Assembly (NCBI GenBank): GCA_963931925.1
Contig: OZ007574.1
Span: forward strand, 37,914,938 to 37,978,937
Source of the DNA: Onchidella celtica
Taxonomy: Eukaryota; Mollusca; Gastropoda; Systellommatophora; Onchidiidae
Reading direction: 5' to 3'
Length of the DNA: 64,000 bases
The translations under genes were made by a program, and so were the position numbers. The notes beneath the pieces were generated by a model that saw only the letters and a list, made by a program, of their open reading frames with translations, searched no databases and was not told where the DNA came from. Position 1 is the stretch's first letter; the number at the start of each line of letters is the position of its first letter. Shown piece after piece: positions 1-11,484 of the stretch.

Positions 1-1907
1 AACACGTTTGGGACCCAGTATATATATATACTAGATGAATTGCCCGGCCCTGCCCGGGAGAAATATCTTTATTACTTATAATGATCTAGATCTAGTACGC
101 AAGTAAAGTTCCTTCCACAGACAAAAAAATACAATGATAGAAGAATCAGTATCGACTCTGATTCCGCGCCTACTCTGGACTGGAGTTTGTTTACCTTTTT
201 CGGTAAAGTTTACGGGCGATCCATGTTTTCGTTAATCCACAATTTGCAGCCTTCACGCTTCAACGAATGAACGATGAGGGGAACTGCGTCACGGTACTAA
301 AAATAGATCGCAATAGCGTGTCATGAAACCTTAAAATGGCGAACCATGACTCGAAATACATGTAGATCTAAATCATGCCGAAACAATGAAAAATGAAACG
401 TACAGGCCTGAACATTTCATAATTTCTAATATAGCCCATGTTAATTTCGCATTGATAATGTGCTGTAGTGCAAAGTTTGAAGCCTGAGTGTGATGCAGTT
501 CCTGAGCCTTAGGTGACGGAAGTTGCAAGTTACCGAAATATATATAATAGATTAGAACTGTCTGGATAAGGACTTAAATACCTAGTAATATTTTTGTATT
601 TATTTATTTATTGGTTTGATTATTTATTTTTGGTGCTATTATGGCATTGAATGGGTGTTTCCACGTACATGCACTTTTCGCTGCAGCTACTCATATAATA
701 CGTGTTTATGCGACCATACCGTTCCACTGCCAAGACTTACTACTGTCAATGGTTGAGTTGCCTTTGCGATAAAAAAAACTATTACCACCCCTGTTTTTAC
801 TTTATAATCTTAATCCGCCATTTTATTATTCATTATTCATCTTTTTAAAGATACTGAAGTGCAAAGTGAAAGAGTTTTTTAATATTTTTTTTTAGCATTT
901 TCTCAAAATCCATCAGGACCCCTCACTTTGTCCTCTAGGACGTCAATATCTGAAAAGTCAGTTAATTAACATTTTCATTATTTTATTTATGAGTATCATG
1001 TTTTTTTAATGGACTGGCACTGGCTTTATCCCTAGTTAATTGAATATATTAGCATGTTCATTATTCCTGGACAGGGCTTGTACCCGTGTGGTGTAATTTT
1101 TAGATATCCAATACTGAGTTTAGCGAAGTCCGGCACGCTGCTGAGAGAAAAACGTGCACGCACATTGACAAAAGCAGCAGCTGCACATGGTGGTTTTCGA
1201 TGGGTCGATGCTTATCAAATTATCTCCCAGTTTTATTGCAATTTGCAGTCCATCAATTTCGATTTTTATTGGAATGAATTCGTGTGCATTACGAGTGTAA
1301 TACTCTCTCCTCCCCCCTCCCTCCCCCGATATACACATCCATCCGTCCATCCATCCATCCGTCCTAACTTGCTTACTTTCTCTGGTCGCACATTAATGTA
1401 TGTCTACGCCATCCGTGAAAATTGAACATCGCTTCAAGCGGATTGCTTGCTTCTGTAGGCGGTGCACAGTTCAATCTTTTCTTTTCTTTTTTTATAAGTC
1501 CATGTAGATGCAGAATTCCTATTTTTTTTTCTCACAGGTAAAGATGATGGAACGATATTTGTTGTGAATTCATCTGAGTGGGGAAAAAGGACTCAGGCGT
1601 CGGGTGACAATTTAATGACATAGTTTATCAGATTAAAAAAGAAAGCTTTTAAGTATCTTTAAAGAAAAAAAAAGTCTTAGAAAGCAGAAGACGTAGAAAT
1701 TATAACGCGATGTGAATTTGTATGCAGAGGCCGTGCGAACTCTCCCTGTGAAAACTTGATTATGTTACTTCGTATTACCGTAATTAAGTAGCGTGGAATC
1801 AAGAGAGCAGCGCCCGTAAGACACACCGCGCCCAGGTGGAGCCTCCAGCAAAAACGGGTCAGCGAACTGTGACATGAATAAGTAATTATTAGCGCCTGTG
1901 TATTATT
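1..1907. other. No gene seen; AT-rich DNA with a transposon end at the left edge
   Basis: Positions 18-60 (tatatatatactagatgaat, then two CCCGG groups) match in reverse complement the sequence at 16722-16760. This marks a dispersed repeat end. A related form (actagcagagtacccg) is at 49109. The open frame at 1054-1425 has no recognisable domain. Short TCC/CAT repeats occur near 1310-1360. Confidence 0.35.
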
Positions 1908-2293
1908 CAGGGTTCACACAGGTCCGTAAAAGTCCTTAAAGTCCTTAATTTTCATAGAAGAAAAGATAAGTACTCAAAAAGTCATTAAATTCTGAAAATA
2001 ATGCCAAAGTCCTTAAAAAGTCCTTAAAATTTGTGTTTCAGTTGAAACATTTGAGATTAAAATCTTCCAATTGCACACTGGATAATTGATACTTTGAAAT
2101 AACTGAACCTATCAGAGTGAATTGACTATGTTTGAACTCTGGATACAGAAACATCCCGTTTTGATGAGTGCTGCACACCACTTATATAATTGTAATATTT
2201 CTTGGTCACGGGCACACAGGTCCTTTTACTGTGTTTACTGTGAGTCCTTAGGAAGTCCTTAAAATTAGTTTTCAGGACTTTGTATGAACCCTG
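1908..2293. mobile_element. hAT-like miniature element, copy 1 (386 bp)
   Basis: The element begins CAGGGTTCACACAGGTCC and ends GACTTTGTATGAACCCTG, which are imperfect terminal inverted repeats. It is flanked on both sides by attatt (1902-1907 and 2294-2299). The interior is rich in the motif gtccttaaa. It is the same length as the copy at 7080 and has no coding capacity. CAGGG termini are typical of hAT transposons. Confidence 0.85.
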
Positions 2294-2504
2294 ATTATTT
2301 ATGGAGAAATAATAAATTGTCCTGCTCCACACTGCCTGATCTCCTTCTCTAAAGTCAATTACTGTTATTAGCGTAATGATTAATACAGAATATTCAAGTT
2401 TGCATGGTATGTGGAGCTGAGATGCAAATTGTGAGTGCTTTCACCGATACTTAGAGAACATGTGAGGCGATTAGAAATGTGTGTGCCCTGTTAGTGCTCA
2501 GACC

Positions 2505-2600
2505 GGTTAAGTGAGTTGTTTTCTTCTTCCTGGCAAGGCAGTTTGGCGTCGTCGTAGCAGGGGTTGCGGGTTCGATCCCCATCTTGATCACTTGTCTCTC
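2505..2600 (+). repeat. Possible tRNA-derived SINE head (B-box only)
   Basis: A good RNA polymerase III B-box, ggttcgatccc (2569-2579), follows a V-loop-like stretch. No clear A-box was found upstream, so this is either a degraded SINE or a tRNA relic. The flanking 2294-2504 and 2600-2760 hold nothing else recognisable. Confidence 0.35.
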
Positions 2601-2760
2601 TCATGCCTGTCTTCTTGCTTTCACTCCCACTGCGCGTTTCTGGGCACTAGTGAGGCAAATAATTATACTTCTGCTCGCGTGACGTTCTCTCAGAGTTATT
2701 TTCCTCAGTGCTCTGTCTACCCCCAAGCTTCTGCTTACCTTTATGAACTGCCGATCCTTA

Positions 2761-2944
2761 GGCTAGGCTCACACATGCGACTTGTTTTTTGCGTCGCAGT
2801 AGCGACTCAAGTTTGGAAGTCTAGGCGAGTGAATTGAGATGCGCACATAATTGTTATTATGCGAGACACGGGCACATTGCAGAGGCGATGGAATCATGAA
2901 ATTTAAGATGCGACTGCGACACGACACCATGTGCGCGCCTAGCC
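2761..2944. mobile_element. Short TIR element related to 48809-49030
   Basis: The left end ggctaggctcacacatg and the right end ccatgtgcgcgcctagcc are imperfect inverted repeats. The interior (gagacacgggcacattgc) recurs with divergence at 48950-49020. No target duplication was identified, so the exact limits are uncertain. Confidence 0.5.
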
Positions 2945-3559
2945 GTATGGCAAGAAAAGCTGTCAGATTAGCGTATTTTGTGAGCTATTTCGTTTTCCAG
3001 TATTGTGAGAAAATTTGTAAGTGTTGAGGTTCCTGCATGACCACAGCATTTGAGGAAGAGGAGTTTTGAAAACATTCGATATACACTGAAGACCGGGATG
3101 ATTAGGTAATAGGTTCATCATTTTCATTAGCACCTGTCAATCAAAGACAAGTATCAGGTATATTACGGCCTTGCCTTGAAATGCAGCATTTCCATCAACG
3201 AGAATTTTCAGCATACGGGCTGGCTTAGTCTCTTCATCATCATTCTTACTGTAATAGAGCTGGAGGGTGAACATATAAGCACCTTAAACTTCGGGAGTAC
3301 ATTACCAAAAATTATGAAAGTATTTCAGTCAATTTATGGCGATAAATAAAAATTACACGGACATACTGATTAAAAAAAAATTTTTTTTTTTTTTGAATAG
3401 CAAGGAAAAAGACGTATTTGGTCGAGTAGAATTAGAATTAAAAACAAAATTATTGATTGGAAACTTGGCTCTTTGCCTCTCTTGGTTCTGCCCCTGTTGT
3501 CCACATATTGGTGATCGAAAGTCAACTTCAAATAAGTTAACACATCTGTATTTGACACA
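2945..3559. other. No gene seen
   Basis: The small open frames here show no domain. A segment near 3430-3530 shares the minus-strand phrase ttcgatcaccaatatgtg with 6860-6900, suggesting a degraded dispersed repeat. Confidence 0.3.
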
Positions 3560-3860
3560 AGTCAACTGCAAAGGAGGATCCAGGCAGTGGAGATGAGATG
3601 CCTCAGAAAACTTTTTGGATTCCGCGATGTTGTCTGCCCATTTCTTCCTCGGTCTGCCTCGCCTTCTCTACCAATACACTGTTCCTTGTAGTATGGTCTT
3701 GGAGAGCCCATCTGATCTTGTCACATGCCCATACCATCTGAGCTTCCTCTACTCGACGGTGGTCAGCAGGTCTTCAGAGTGCCTTACTTGTTGGGTGATG
3801 GTTTGTCGGACTTCTTTGTTGGTGATGTGGTCCGTGTATGAGCTTTCCCACAACCCAGGC
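3560..3860 (-). pseudogene. LINE reverse-transcriptase polyprotein C-terminus, fragment with stops
   Basis: Read on the minus strand this encodes SYTDHITNKEVRQTITQQVR, then DLLTTVE, a stop, then RKLRWYGHVTRSDGLSKTIL, then RRRGRPRKKWADNI. This is the region after the reverse transcriptase of non-LTR retrotransposons. At least two in-frame stops occur. Just upstream on the same strand (3860-3960) the reading APPGSTCGDCGRV resembles the cysteine-rich end of a related LINE, suggesting two joined fragments. It is not functional. Confidence 0.75.
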
Positions 3861-5235
3861 ACTCGCCCACAATCGCCACAAGTGGAGCCAGGTGGTGCAG
3901 CGTTCGTCACTGCAACGCCCCCACGACCTCGGCGGGTTATGGTAACTCTATAACCAGTGTTTATTAATAGAATTCTAACCTCACTTTGCAACACGCTTTC
4001 CTTCTTTAGCGACTGTGTAACCTTCAGTATTTACTAAATCTTTTATTGATCAATGTTCTTCAGCCCTGTAGGACACGTCGCTATAGATTCAATTTCGTTC
4101 AGGCGCCCAGAAATTTATAGCTCTGGCGTTTGGATTTCGTCATGTTCCGTTTTTAACAGCCACTGTTCGAGTACCTTCGAACATAAAAGGCATTAGAGCG
4201 CAGTGTGATAAGAACGAACAGACCCGGATGCGTAATGTCGAAACGCATGGAAGCCCATGCATTTCGTAGATCTGATGTTAGTTTTAAGTAGTAACAGGAA
4301 AACCCAAAGGGCTGCACGGGCTTGTACCTGTATGATAATTATGTGCGTATCGCCAATCGGGCTTTCACATTTTTTGCCCATGAAGCCAGGCAGCATTGAC
4401 TCTTCCATAAGTTTCAAAAGTTAATAGTTTTGAGGTTGTTACATCAGGCACCAACTGAGCTCACTATTGAAATACACACTAGTGAGGTCCGGTCCAAGTC
4501 GGACAAAGGTCTAGGGTTTTTAGTGCAAATAAGAAGAAAGAAAAAAAAACAAGGAAGAGAGTCGCGATGACTCACGGCCTTTCATATGCGTTAATGAAGC
4601 GTTTTGACAAATATTTGTGAGACCTTCCTCCTAACAGTTTTTTGTCGCTAAATATCTGCAGGCATCATTGATCGTGGCCAGTCGTTTTGACACAGTGTAC
4701 TGTACATACATGTAATTATGTCCTGGATGTTATTGCCCTACATTGCCAAGTTGTTATATTAGCCTACACTTGTGTATTGGCGCTAACGACACAGTGTACA
4801 TTGTATCTGAATAGGAGCGAGTGCAAACTTGCGTGTCCTCTCTCCCCATCCTCTCACTTTTGACACACTTCACGTACCTTCTCTCTCCATCTCTCTCTCT
4901 GGTTCGACACTCTTACATACCCTCTCTCCCCATCTCTCTCTTTTGACACACTTACGTGCCTTCTCTCCCCACCTCCCTCATTTCACACACTTGCGAAAGA
5001 CAAACCACATGCCCATTTAAATTTAAATTGAATTGATGCTTGCTTATTTTATCTCTCCGTGAGAAATCTGGAGCACCGCGCATTTTCAGTGTTATGGCGG
5101 AGGTTCAATAATTTATCTGGTAAACGATCTTTAAGCGTTAGGATTCTTGTGGAGTCACATGACCCCAGGTAGTGCCACATTAATTATTACATGTACATCA
5201 TAGAGAATTTTTAGGCAGAAAGTTAACACTGCAAA
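3861..5235. other. No gene seen; degenerate CT-rich tandem at 4815-4990
   Basis: Positions 4835-4990 contain about three degenerate repeats of a segment with ctctctcccc and ttgacacactt. This explains the small open frame there. Nothing else recognisable was found. Confidence 0.35.
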
Positions 5236-5239
5236 TTAA

Positions 5240-5750
5240 CCCTCTAGTTTTCAGGCACAAATGATCGTAACCAAGATTTCCAACGGGTGACTGAAAATAG
5301 ACATAAGCAAAGCACAAAGTGTATTTTGGCAGTATTTATAATGATGAGTTATGTAGAGAGCCGGCTGAAAATAAACACAGTTCATATTAAAAAAATTCTG
5401 AAGTATGTAGACTTGACTGAAAAAAGGACAGATAAATGCTAAAACACACGGATATTTTTTTTACTTTACATTTTTTTTTGGTTTTTGTTTGGACGATTAG
5501 TTGTGTAGAGGGGGTGGGACTTCTGGAAACTTCATGTTTCAGAATAGATAAAATGGAACAGTGGGCATTAAGACTAAGAGAGGGTTAAAAGAAACGTCAC
5601 GCGTTATTGTCTGTTTCTCGGAGAATTTACAGGCCAGTACAGGGTGAGGAGGGGGGCAGGTAGGTCAGTTGGCATGGGCCTACGATGTTGACCAATTTGA
5701 GGGGGCCTGCTCACGATCATTCATATCATCAGTGCTTGACACCTAGAGGG
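5240..5750. mobile_element. TTAA-flanked (piggyBac-like) miniature element, family A
   Basis: The ends CCCTCTAG and CTAGAGGG are inverted, with TTAA at 5236-5239 and TTAT at 5751-5754. TTAA target duplications with CCC/GGG termini fit piggyBac-type elements. Subterminal phrases (gactgaaaatag near the left, ttattttcagtc just outside the right end) extend the symmetry. There is no coding capacity. Confidence 0.6.
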
Positions 5751-5754
5751 TTAT

Positions 5755-7073
5755 TTTGCCGTGTTTATTTTCAGTCTTGCTGAGCGTGAGACCAAAATTC
5801 GGATTTGGATATCCAGTTAAACGGATCAATCCAGTTATCCGGATACAAAAGAGTGACCCGCATGCGAGCCGCTTCTGGCATGCTTTCAAAGTCTAGACCA
5901 GAGGCTCGTTCCTCCATGAAGCAGTTTGTCTCTCTGCCTTTTCATGTAAAATAATATATATACATATAAGAAAAAAAAGTTTATCTTACCCCTACTCTTC
6001 TTTGTTTTTGCGACACCATCACTCCCACCCGAGCGCACGAATTTGATCATTAAGTCGCCCAGAAGCAAGTCGCTGCCCAGCACTGCTACCGAAAATACTG
6101 GTTACTACATGCAGATACAATGCTACTACGCCCCGTAGTGTCGGCAAATAAAAGGGCTGGACCTTTTGCAAAAAAAAATTTAAAAATGTAAGCACCATTT
6201 AACATAAAATATTATTTTAAGAAGATTAAAGCTTGATATAGATATTATTAACATATAGCTAAATAAATGCAAATACTGACCCAAAGTTTAGCATTAAAAA
6301 GAATATTAATTTTAATGTAGAGTCATAAAAGATTAATGTCTATAGATAACTGACAGCTAAGTGACTGCATATTAAAATGGTGACTGAATCCAACGGTGTG
6401 TTCCAACTTCATTAAATATTTATATTACTCTCTATTAAATCGAAATAAAAATACATATTAAGCAGTTTGAAATGGGGCTTGCATTTCCCACCAAGCTCGG
6501 GCCTATTACTAGCTTTCTACGGGCCTGTTTATTTCGGTGGACGAGATGCACAAGAAAGGTCACATAGTCGACACTGCACCGTTCTGCCATTTCGTGAGAA
6601 AAGACCGTATCGTAGACGCCGAAACATAGAATTAGGAGATGCAAAACACTTTCGGCATTTCGCTCGTCCCTGTTCTTTGTTCTATTTCCACTTTGTGATG
6701 AGCAAACAAAAGGGAAACAAACAAACAAAAAAAAAATAATTATAACCCAAATAGAAAGATAAAGCACATAATATAATGTATACAGTTGAGTATCTTTCTT
6801 TGAAATGACCAGTTGGCCCGCTGACTCGGGTAATACAGAGATGCGAGTTTTAAAATTAAGTTTCGATCACCAATGTGTGAACTGAGGGGCAGAACGAAAT
6901 TTCCTATCATACTTTTTAATTGTCCTCGAAGAAAATGCGGCTTTGTTTTTCCGGCTCAAGATGTCGGAACATTTTCTTCTGTTCAACTCAGTCGTGGCTC
7001 AAAATCAACGAAAGTACCGGTATCAAACAATGTAGCGAACTTCAAGACCGTTTAAAATATGCCCACGCACACC
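5755..7073. other. No gene seen
   Basis: AT-rich DNA. The overlapping antisense open frames at 6435-6767 have no family features. Nothing else was recognised. Confidence 0.3.
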
Positions 7074-7079
7074 TTTACA

Positions 7080-7465
7080 CAGGGTTCACACAGGTCCTTA
7101 AAAGTCCTTAATTTTCATTTAAAAAAAAATAAGTACTCAAAAAGTCCTTAAATTCTGAAAATGATGCCAAAGTCCTTAAAAAGTCCTTAAACTTTTTGTT
7201 TCAGTTGAAACATTTGAGATTCAAATCTTCCAATTGCACACTGGATAATTAGTACTTTGAAATAACTGAACTTTTCAGAGTGAATTGACTATGTTTGAAC
7301 TCTAGATACCGAAAGATCCCGTTTCGATGAGAGCTGCACACTACTTGTGTAGTTGTAATATTTCTTGGTCACAGGCACACAGATCCTTAATTTGTTTACT
7401 GTGAGTCCTTAGGAAGTCCTTAAAAAGTTCTTAAAATTAGTTTTCAAGACTTTGTATGAACCCTG
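7080..7465. mobile_element. hAT-like miniature element, copy 2 (386 bp)
   Basis: Same termini and length as the copy at 1908-2293. It is flanked by a perfect 6-bp duplication, tttaca (7074-7079 and 7466-7471). The interiors of the two copies are very similar, so the family appears recently active. Confidence 0.88.
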
Positions 7466-7471
7466 TTTACA

Positions 7472-8721
7472 TCTTTCTATGCGTAATAAGATATTTTGTA
7501 GAATTCAAGGCTCAGCGGTTAAAAAGCCTTTCAATACATTGAAGGCCTTACTTCCGCTATAATAATTATGATGGTGTGATGATGATGTTTAACCGTGAAT
7601 TGGACGTAGATTGCCAAATACGGTCTTTATTCGTAACATGGCTCCGTTTACATACAGCGCTGCAACAGTATCTCACGAGGGGTTTGGCTCCCATAGCATG
7701 TGACCACCCGAGAATGTAATCTGAGGGCATAAATCATTTTGCAAAAATGGAGGCATCAACTCGGGCTTTTCACGTGAGATCTAAGTGACTCATGCGTTCC
7801 GTTGGTTTGGAGCTGTCAGCTCAAACTGGCGGGCCCGTAGAATTCGACGTTTTATTCCCTCTTGGTGAATGCATTTGAAACCTTCATCGGTAATTGGAGA
7901 GGGCTGGTCTATATGACTTGAACTATATTGTCAATTACAAGATATCACAGTAGATAATCAAAATTTGCTGGTAACCGAAGTGGCTGATTTTAATTAAAAA
8001 GAAAAATCATTGGCAATAAAATCTCCCATTTTGTGTGGGTGCTAGCTTAACACTACCAGTGTGTCGATTTTAATTTGTCTAGGGAGTTTGATATTATTTT
8101 TCTTTTAAGCTCGCTATCTGTCTTTGTGAGTATCATGCAAAGGGCTATTAAAATACATGCAAATGAATGGGCGTTCCATATCAAAGTGCAAATGATTATG
8201 GACGATTGTGTCCGTCTTGTTCAGTGTAATGAGTTGATTATAAACGAATCCAGTCTGTTGCATTCTTATCAAGAACCGCACTGTACACATACCGTTTTAC
8301 TGTTGCATACATATGCTTGGAATGCATTTAGTTTTTGTCTTGCATGTGTCATAATGATGGCCAAGAGACAAACTGTTTGTCGAGTGAGTACACTGTCTGA
8401 AATTTTCCCCTAACCCAGACCCCTAACAACAACAACAAGAAGTTGAACAACTATTGTATGAAATTGTCGTACTTTGACTAGCACAGGGAAGGAGATACAC
8501 ACAGAATAACGGTGATATTCATGCCTGATTCCTACTGCATACAAAATCCACTTATGGCCTAGGAGTGACATTTAAAAAAAACAACAAAAAAACAAAAAAC
8601 GGCAAGTTTGGCTAGATTTCTGATTGTATTTGTAGGTATGAAACTGTGCGTGATGGATATGTTATAGGATCTCACTGTTTGCAAAAACAAAACCAGGAAT
8701 TGGAAGCATGAAGCACCCTTG
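7472..8721. other. No gene seen
   Basis: The open frame at 8075-8413 (112 codons) has no recognisable domain. The AAC-rich stretch at 8426-8440 is a short microsatellite. Confidence 0.3.
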
Positions 8722-8948
8722 TAGGCTTGTTTATCTGTCTTGTGGGTTTTCCTACACGATCACCACAGTGAAGGTTTATCAAAGTCGAGGTTTGGGCCTT
8801 TCACTTTCAGTCGCCGGTAAGTGACTGGTTTGAAAAACACGACATGAAATTACACGTGGTTAGGTCGAGTTTCACTCCGAGTTGAATTCAAACCTGGGAA
8901 CTCTCCCTATAGGTTCACTGCTCTAACCACATGGCCATGGCGCGCCCC
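8722..8948 (-). repeat. tRNA-derived SINE, minus strand
   Basis: On the minus strand, the A-box TGGTTAGAGCAG (plus 8928-8939) is followed by a B-box-like GGTTTGAATTC (plus 8884-8894). The tRNA-like head is followed by a unique body extending to about 8722. No target duplication was confirmed. Confidence 0.75.
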
Positions 8949-9927
8949 CCTCCTTCTGTCCTGTCATTTTGCTATATTGTACATGTATTTATCCTCTTTC
9001 TTCGTCCTAGCACAATATGAAAAGTCATCGTGTCGACGTACCCTTTCCAAACTCAAACTGAAATTGAAAAAAAAAACCCCACATATAGTAAACTCTTAAT
9101 TGGGTTTGTTATGTCATGTAGATGAACAATCCAGTGAAAGAATGTCATTATTTATAATTTGTTATTTTTAAGCACGTATTCATCTATAATTTGATCATTT
9201 CATGTGTCTACATAAATAAATGAATATTGCAACGCCCTAGTAAGTAGTGCACTGGATCTGAACCGGGCTGAAAAGTTAGTTGACAAAAAAAAACCCAGCT
9301 CATCTTGACACGGACAAACGGTGCATTGTGTAAAAATGAAGCAGGTGCAACATTATGGAGGCAAGTTAAACGTTCCTCACTCTGAACCAGTGTCACTAAT
9401 TTTATCCCGGGATGAAAACGCTGGACACAGGACCGGACATTTGAATTTATTACATTATTACATGTATTATTTTTTTCTCTGGTTACTTAAAGTATGTTAG
9501 GCAGATGCGATTTTCATGGTTTTTTTTTTCTTTTCTAACAGATTGGTGCCTTCGATTTGCAACATTTTTAAGCTGAAGGCAGCTCTAGGGATCGATACCT
9601 ATTATAAGATTGGCCACAAATTGCTAACTAGGTCAGATCTCTGCCTTGCGATTTGAAAGTTTGAAAGTGCCTGGGAGAGCCTCTTACTCTTTCAACTTGC
9701 AACCAGTCACCCTTTTTCAACATTCCCCTACACATTGTGTCCAGTGGACTACAGTGGGAGGGCAAAAATTTATGCAATTCAGTGCTAACGCATGGTGTCC
9801 CAGGCTTACCCTTGCAGTGAGCTCTTTTCATCAAAATGTGGTCTATCCGATAATGCGGACAGCTGGTTATATCGTGGCCTTAGCTCTTGTTTGTTCTATG
9901 TTCATTCTCTGAAACACTGGAAATCCT
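8949..9927. other. No gene seen; contains module shared with 12026-12130 and 46443-46492
   Basis: Positions 9031-9065 (cgtgtcgacgtacc then ccaaactcaaact) match 12096-12125. A related reverse-complement form lies inside the GA microsatellite at 46443-46492. The open frame at 9646-9912 is AT-rich and unassigned. Confidence 0.35.
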
Positions 9928-10620
9928 TTAGTATGTAGAAGCGGTATAACAAATGCCCATTTTGACACTTGCTAAAATGCGTCTTGGAACTTATAAAAGC
10001 TGTTTCACAGTTCCGATTTATTCTAACTCCTTATCATAAATCAATGTAAATCCGCAAATGTTTGTCGTCGAATCTCTTACTTGTGCAAAAAGTGGATTTG
10101 GAACAAACAAGAACTAAAGTCGCGATTTAAGTCCCCAACTTTTTGCACGGCCTGAAAATTGCCTGCGTAACAGCTGTGCAACTGTGCGTATGATCTGTGC
10201 TAGGCCTGTAGAAAGGAACATTTTGACAGTGCAGTACTTTTTCCTTAATGACAGGTGTTGAAAATTTAAAATTTAATATGTGTACATTACTTGTTGGTAT
10301 TCATTTCCAGAAGGCCGTCCCATAAATTCATCCAAGCATTATCCTCGAAAGTTTCATTGCCGTGTACAGGCCTTGAAATACGTTAAAAGATATCGAGGAT
10401 TGGCAACCAGAATGGTTTGTGTCCAAAATTGTGAGATTGAGAAAAGCGGGTGTCAAATGAACTTCAACACTGTCACAGTCACATGAATAGTTTTATTGGA
10501 GTTACCGTATTGAAATAAAGTCACACACCGTGTGTCTTTGATAATCATTCTACAGATATAAGAGCAATGAAGAAACTTGGACGTAACATATTCTGTTGAG
10601 CCCTCTACATAGATGCTTGG
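9928..10620 (+). repeat. Interspersed repeat R, longest copy
   Basis: It begins ttagtatgtagaag, contains tttcacagttccga and gaacaaacaagaactaaag, and continues to about 10620. The first 200 bases recur at 45371-45566 and 48361-48553 and inverted at 45006-45110 and 52112-52310. The full segment is paralogous to 15088-16110, which is interrupted by a SINE. No protein is recognisable. Confidence 0.65.
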
Positions 10621-10740
10621 ACGTAATATATTCTGTTGAGAGCCCTCTACATACATGCTTGGACGTAACATATTCTGTTGAGAGCCCTCTACATACATGC
10701 TTGGACGTAACATATTCTGTTGAGAGCCCTCTACATACAT
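10576..10740. repeat. 42-bp tandem repeat, 4 copies
   Basis: Units start cttggacgtaa at 10576, 10616, 10658 and 10700. The first is 2 bases shorter. The paralogue at 16080-16130 has only one unit, so the array expanded after duplication. The 42-bp length is a multiple of three and explains the open frames on both strands. Confidence 0.9.
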
Positions 10741-11180
10741 GTACCGGTACATCTTTCTTTCTTTCTTACCTAATTTAATAGGAAATGTTGAAGGGATGAA
10801 CTTGCGTGGAAATGCGTAGGATGTGGAATGGAATGAGGTGGGTAAAACTGATTTAGTTTGTATAATTATTTGCTTCAACGATTCTTTGGTTCATCTGAAA
10901 TCGGTAGTCTGTCGGAGCCGGCTTAGGACAGTCGTTGAGCTGAAGTGAAGAAGAGAAATCATCGCTGCATGTAACATCATCATTTCTGCTACATTTTAAG
11001 AAATGTCCAACGTTCTTATATTCAGCGGATACGCAAGTGCGGAAAATCAAAAGCCGTCAGTTTTGAACGTCATCACTGCTCTGTGGTAATGGTATATATA
11101 CATGCATGTCAGAGTCAGACTCATGTCAAAAGGCAACTGACAGTTGTTCATTGCATTGCTGAGCATGAGGGCTGTCAGAT
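10741..11180. other. No gene seen
   Basis: Short open frames only. A small palindrome, tgtaccggtaca, lies at 10740-10751. Confidence 0.3.
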
Positions 11181-11484
11181 AATGATATAGAAAAAAGAAA
11201 TGTGCCATTAGGAAAATGTAATAATTCAATAGAATCATAATGGCATACGTCACCGAATGACAGGAAAAGAATCAGTTTTTTCTTAATATCTCCGAAGTGT
11301 CAGAAATGGCTTATGCCATTACCATTAGCTAAAATGATATAGAAAAAAGAAATGTGCCATTAGGAAAATGTAATAATTCAATAGAATCATAATGGCATAC
11401 GTCACCGAATGACAGGAAAAGAATCAGTTTTTTCTTAATATCTCCGAAGTGTCAGAAATGGCTTATGCCATTACCATTAGCCTA
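11181..11484. repeat. 152-bp tandem duplication, 2 copies
   Basis: The unit at 11181-11332 is repeated from 11333 to 11481 with no mismatch seen by eye. Each unit contains tgccatta and taatggca arms that could fold. Such identity implies a recent duplication or an assembly artefact. Confidence 0.9.

Noticed and set aside
2505-2600. Functional tRNA gene
   Set aside because: A B-box is present, but there is no A-box, no paired acceptor stem and no anticodon arm that I could fold.
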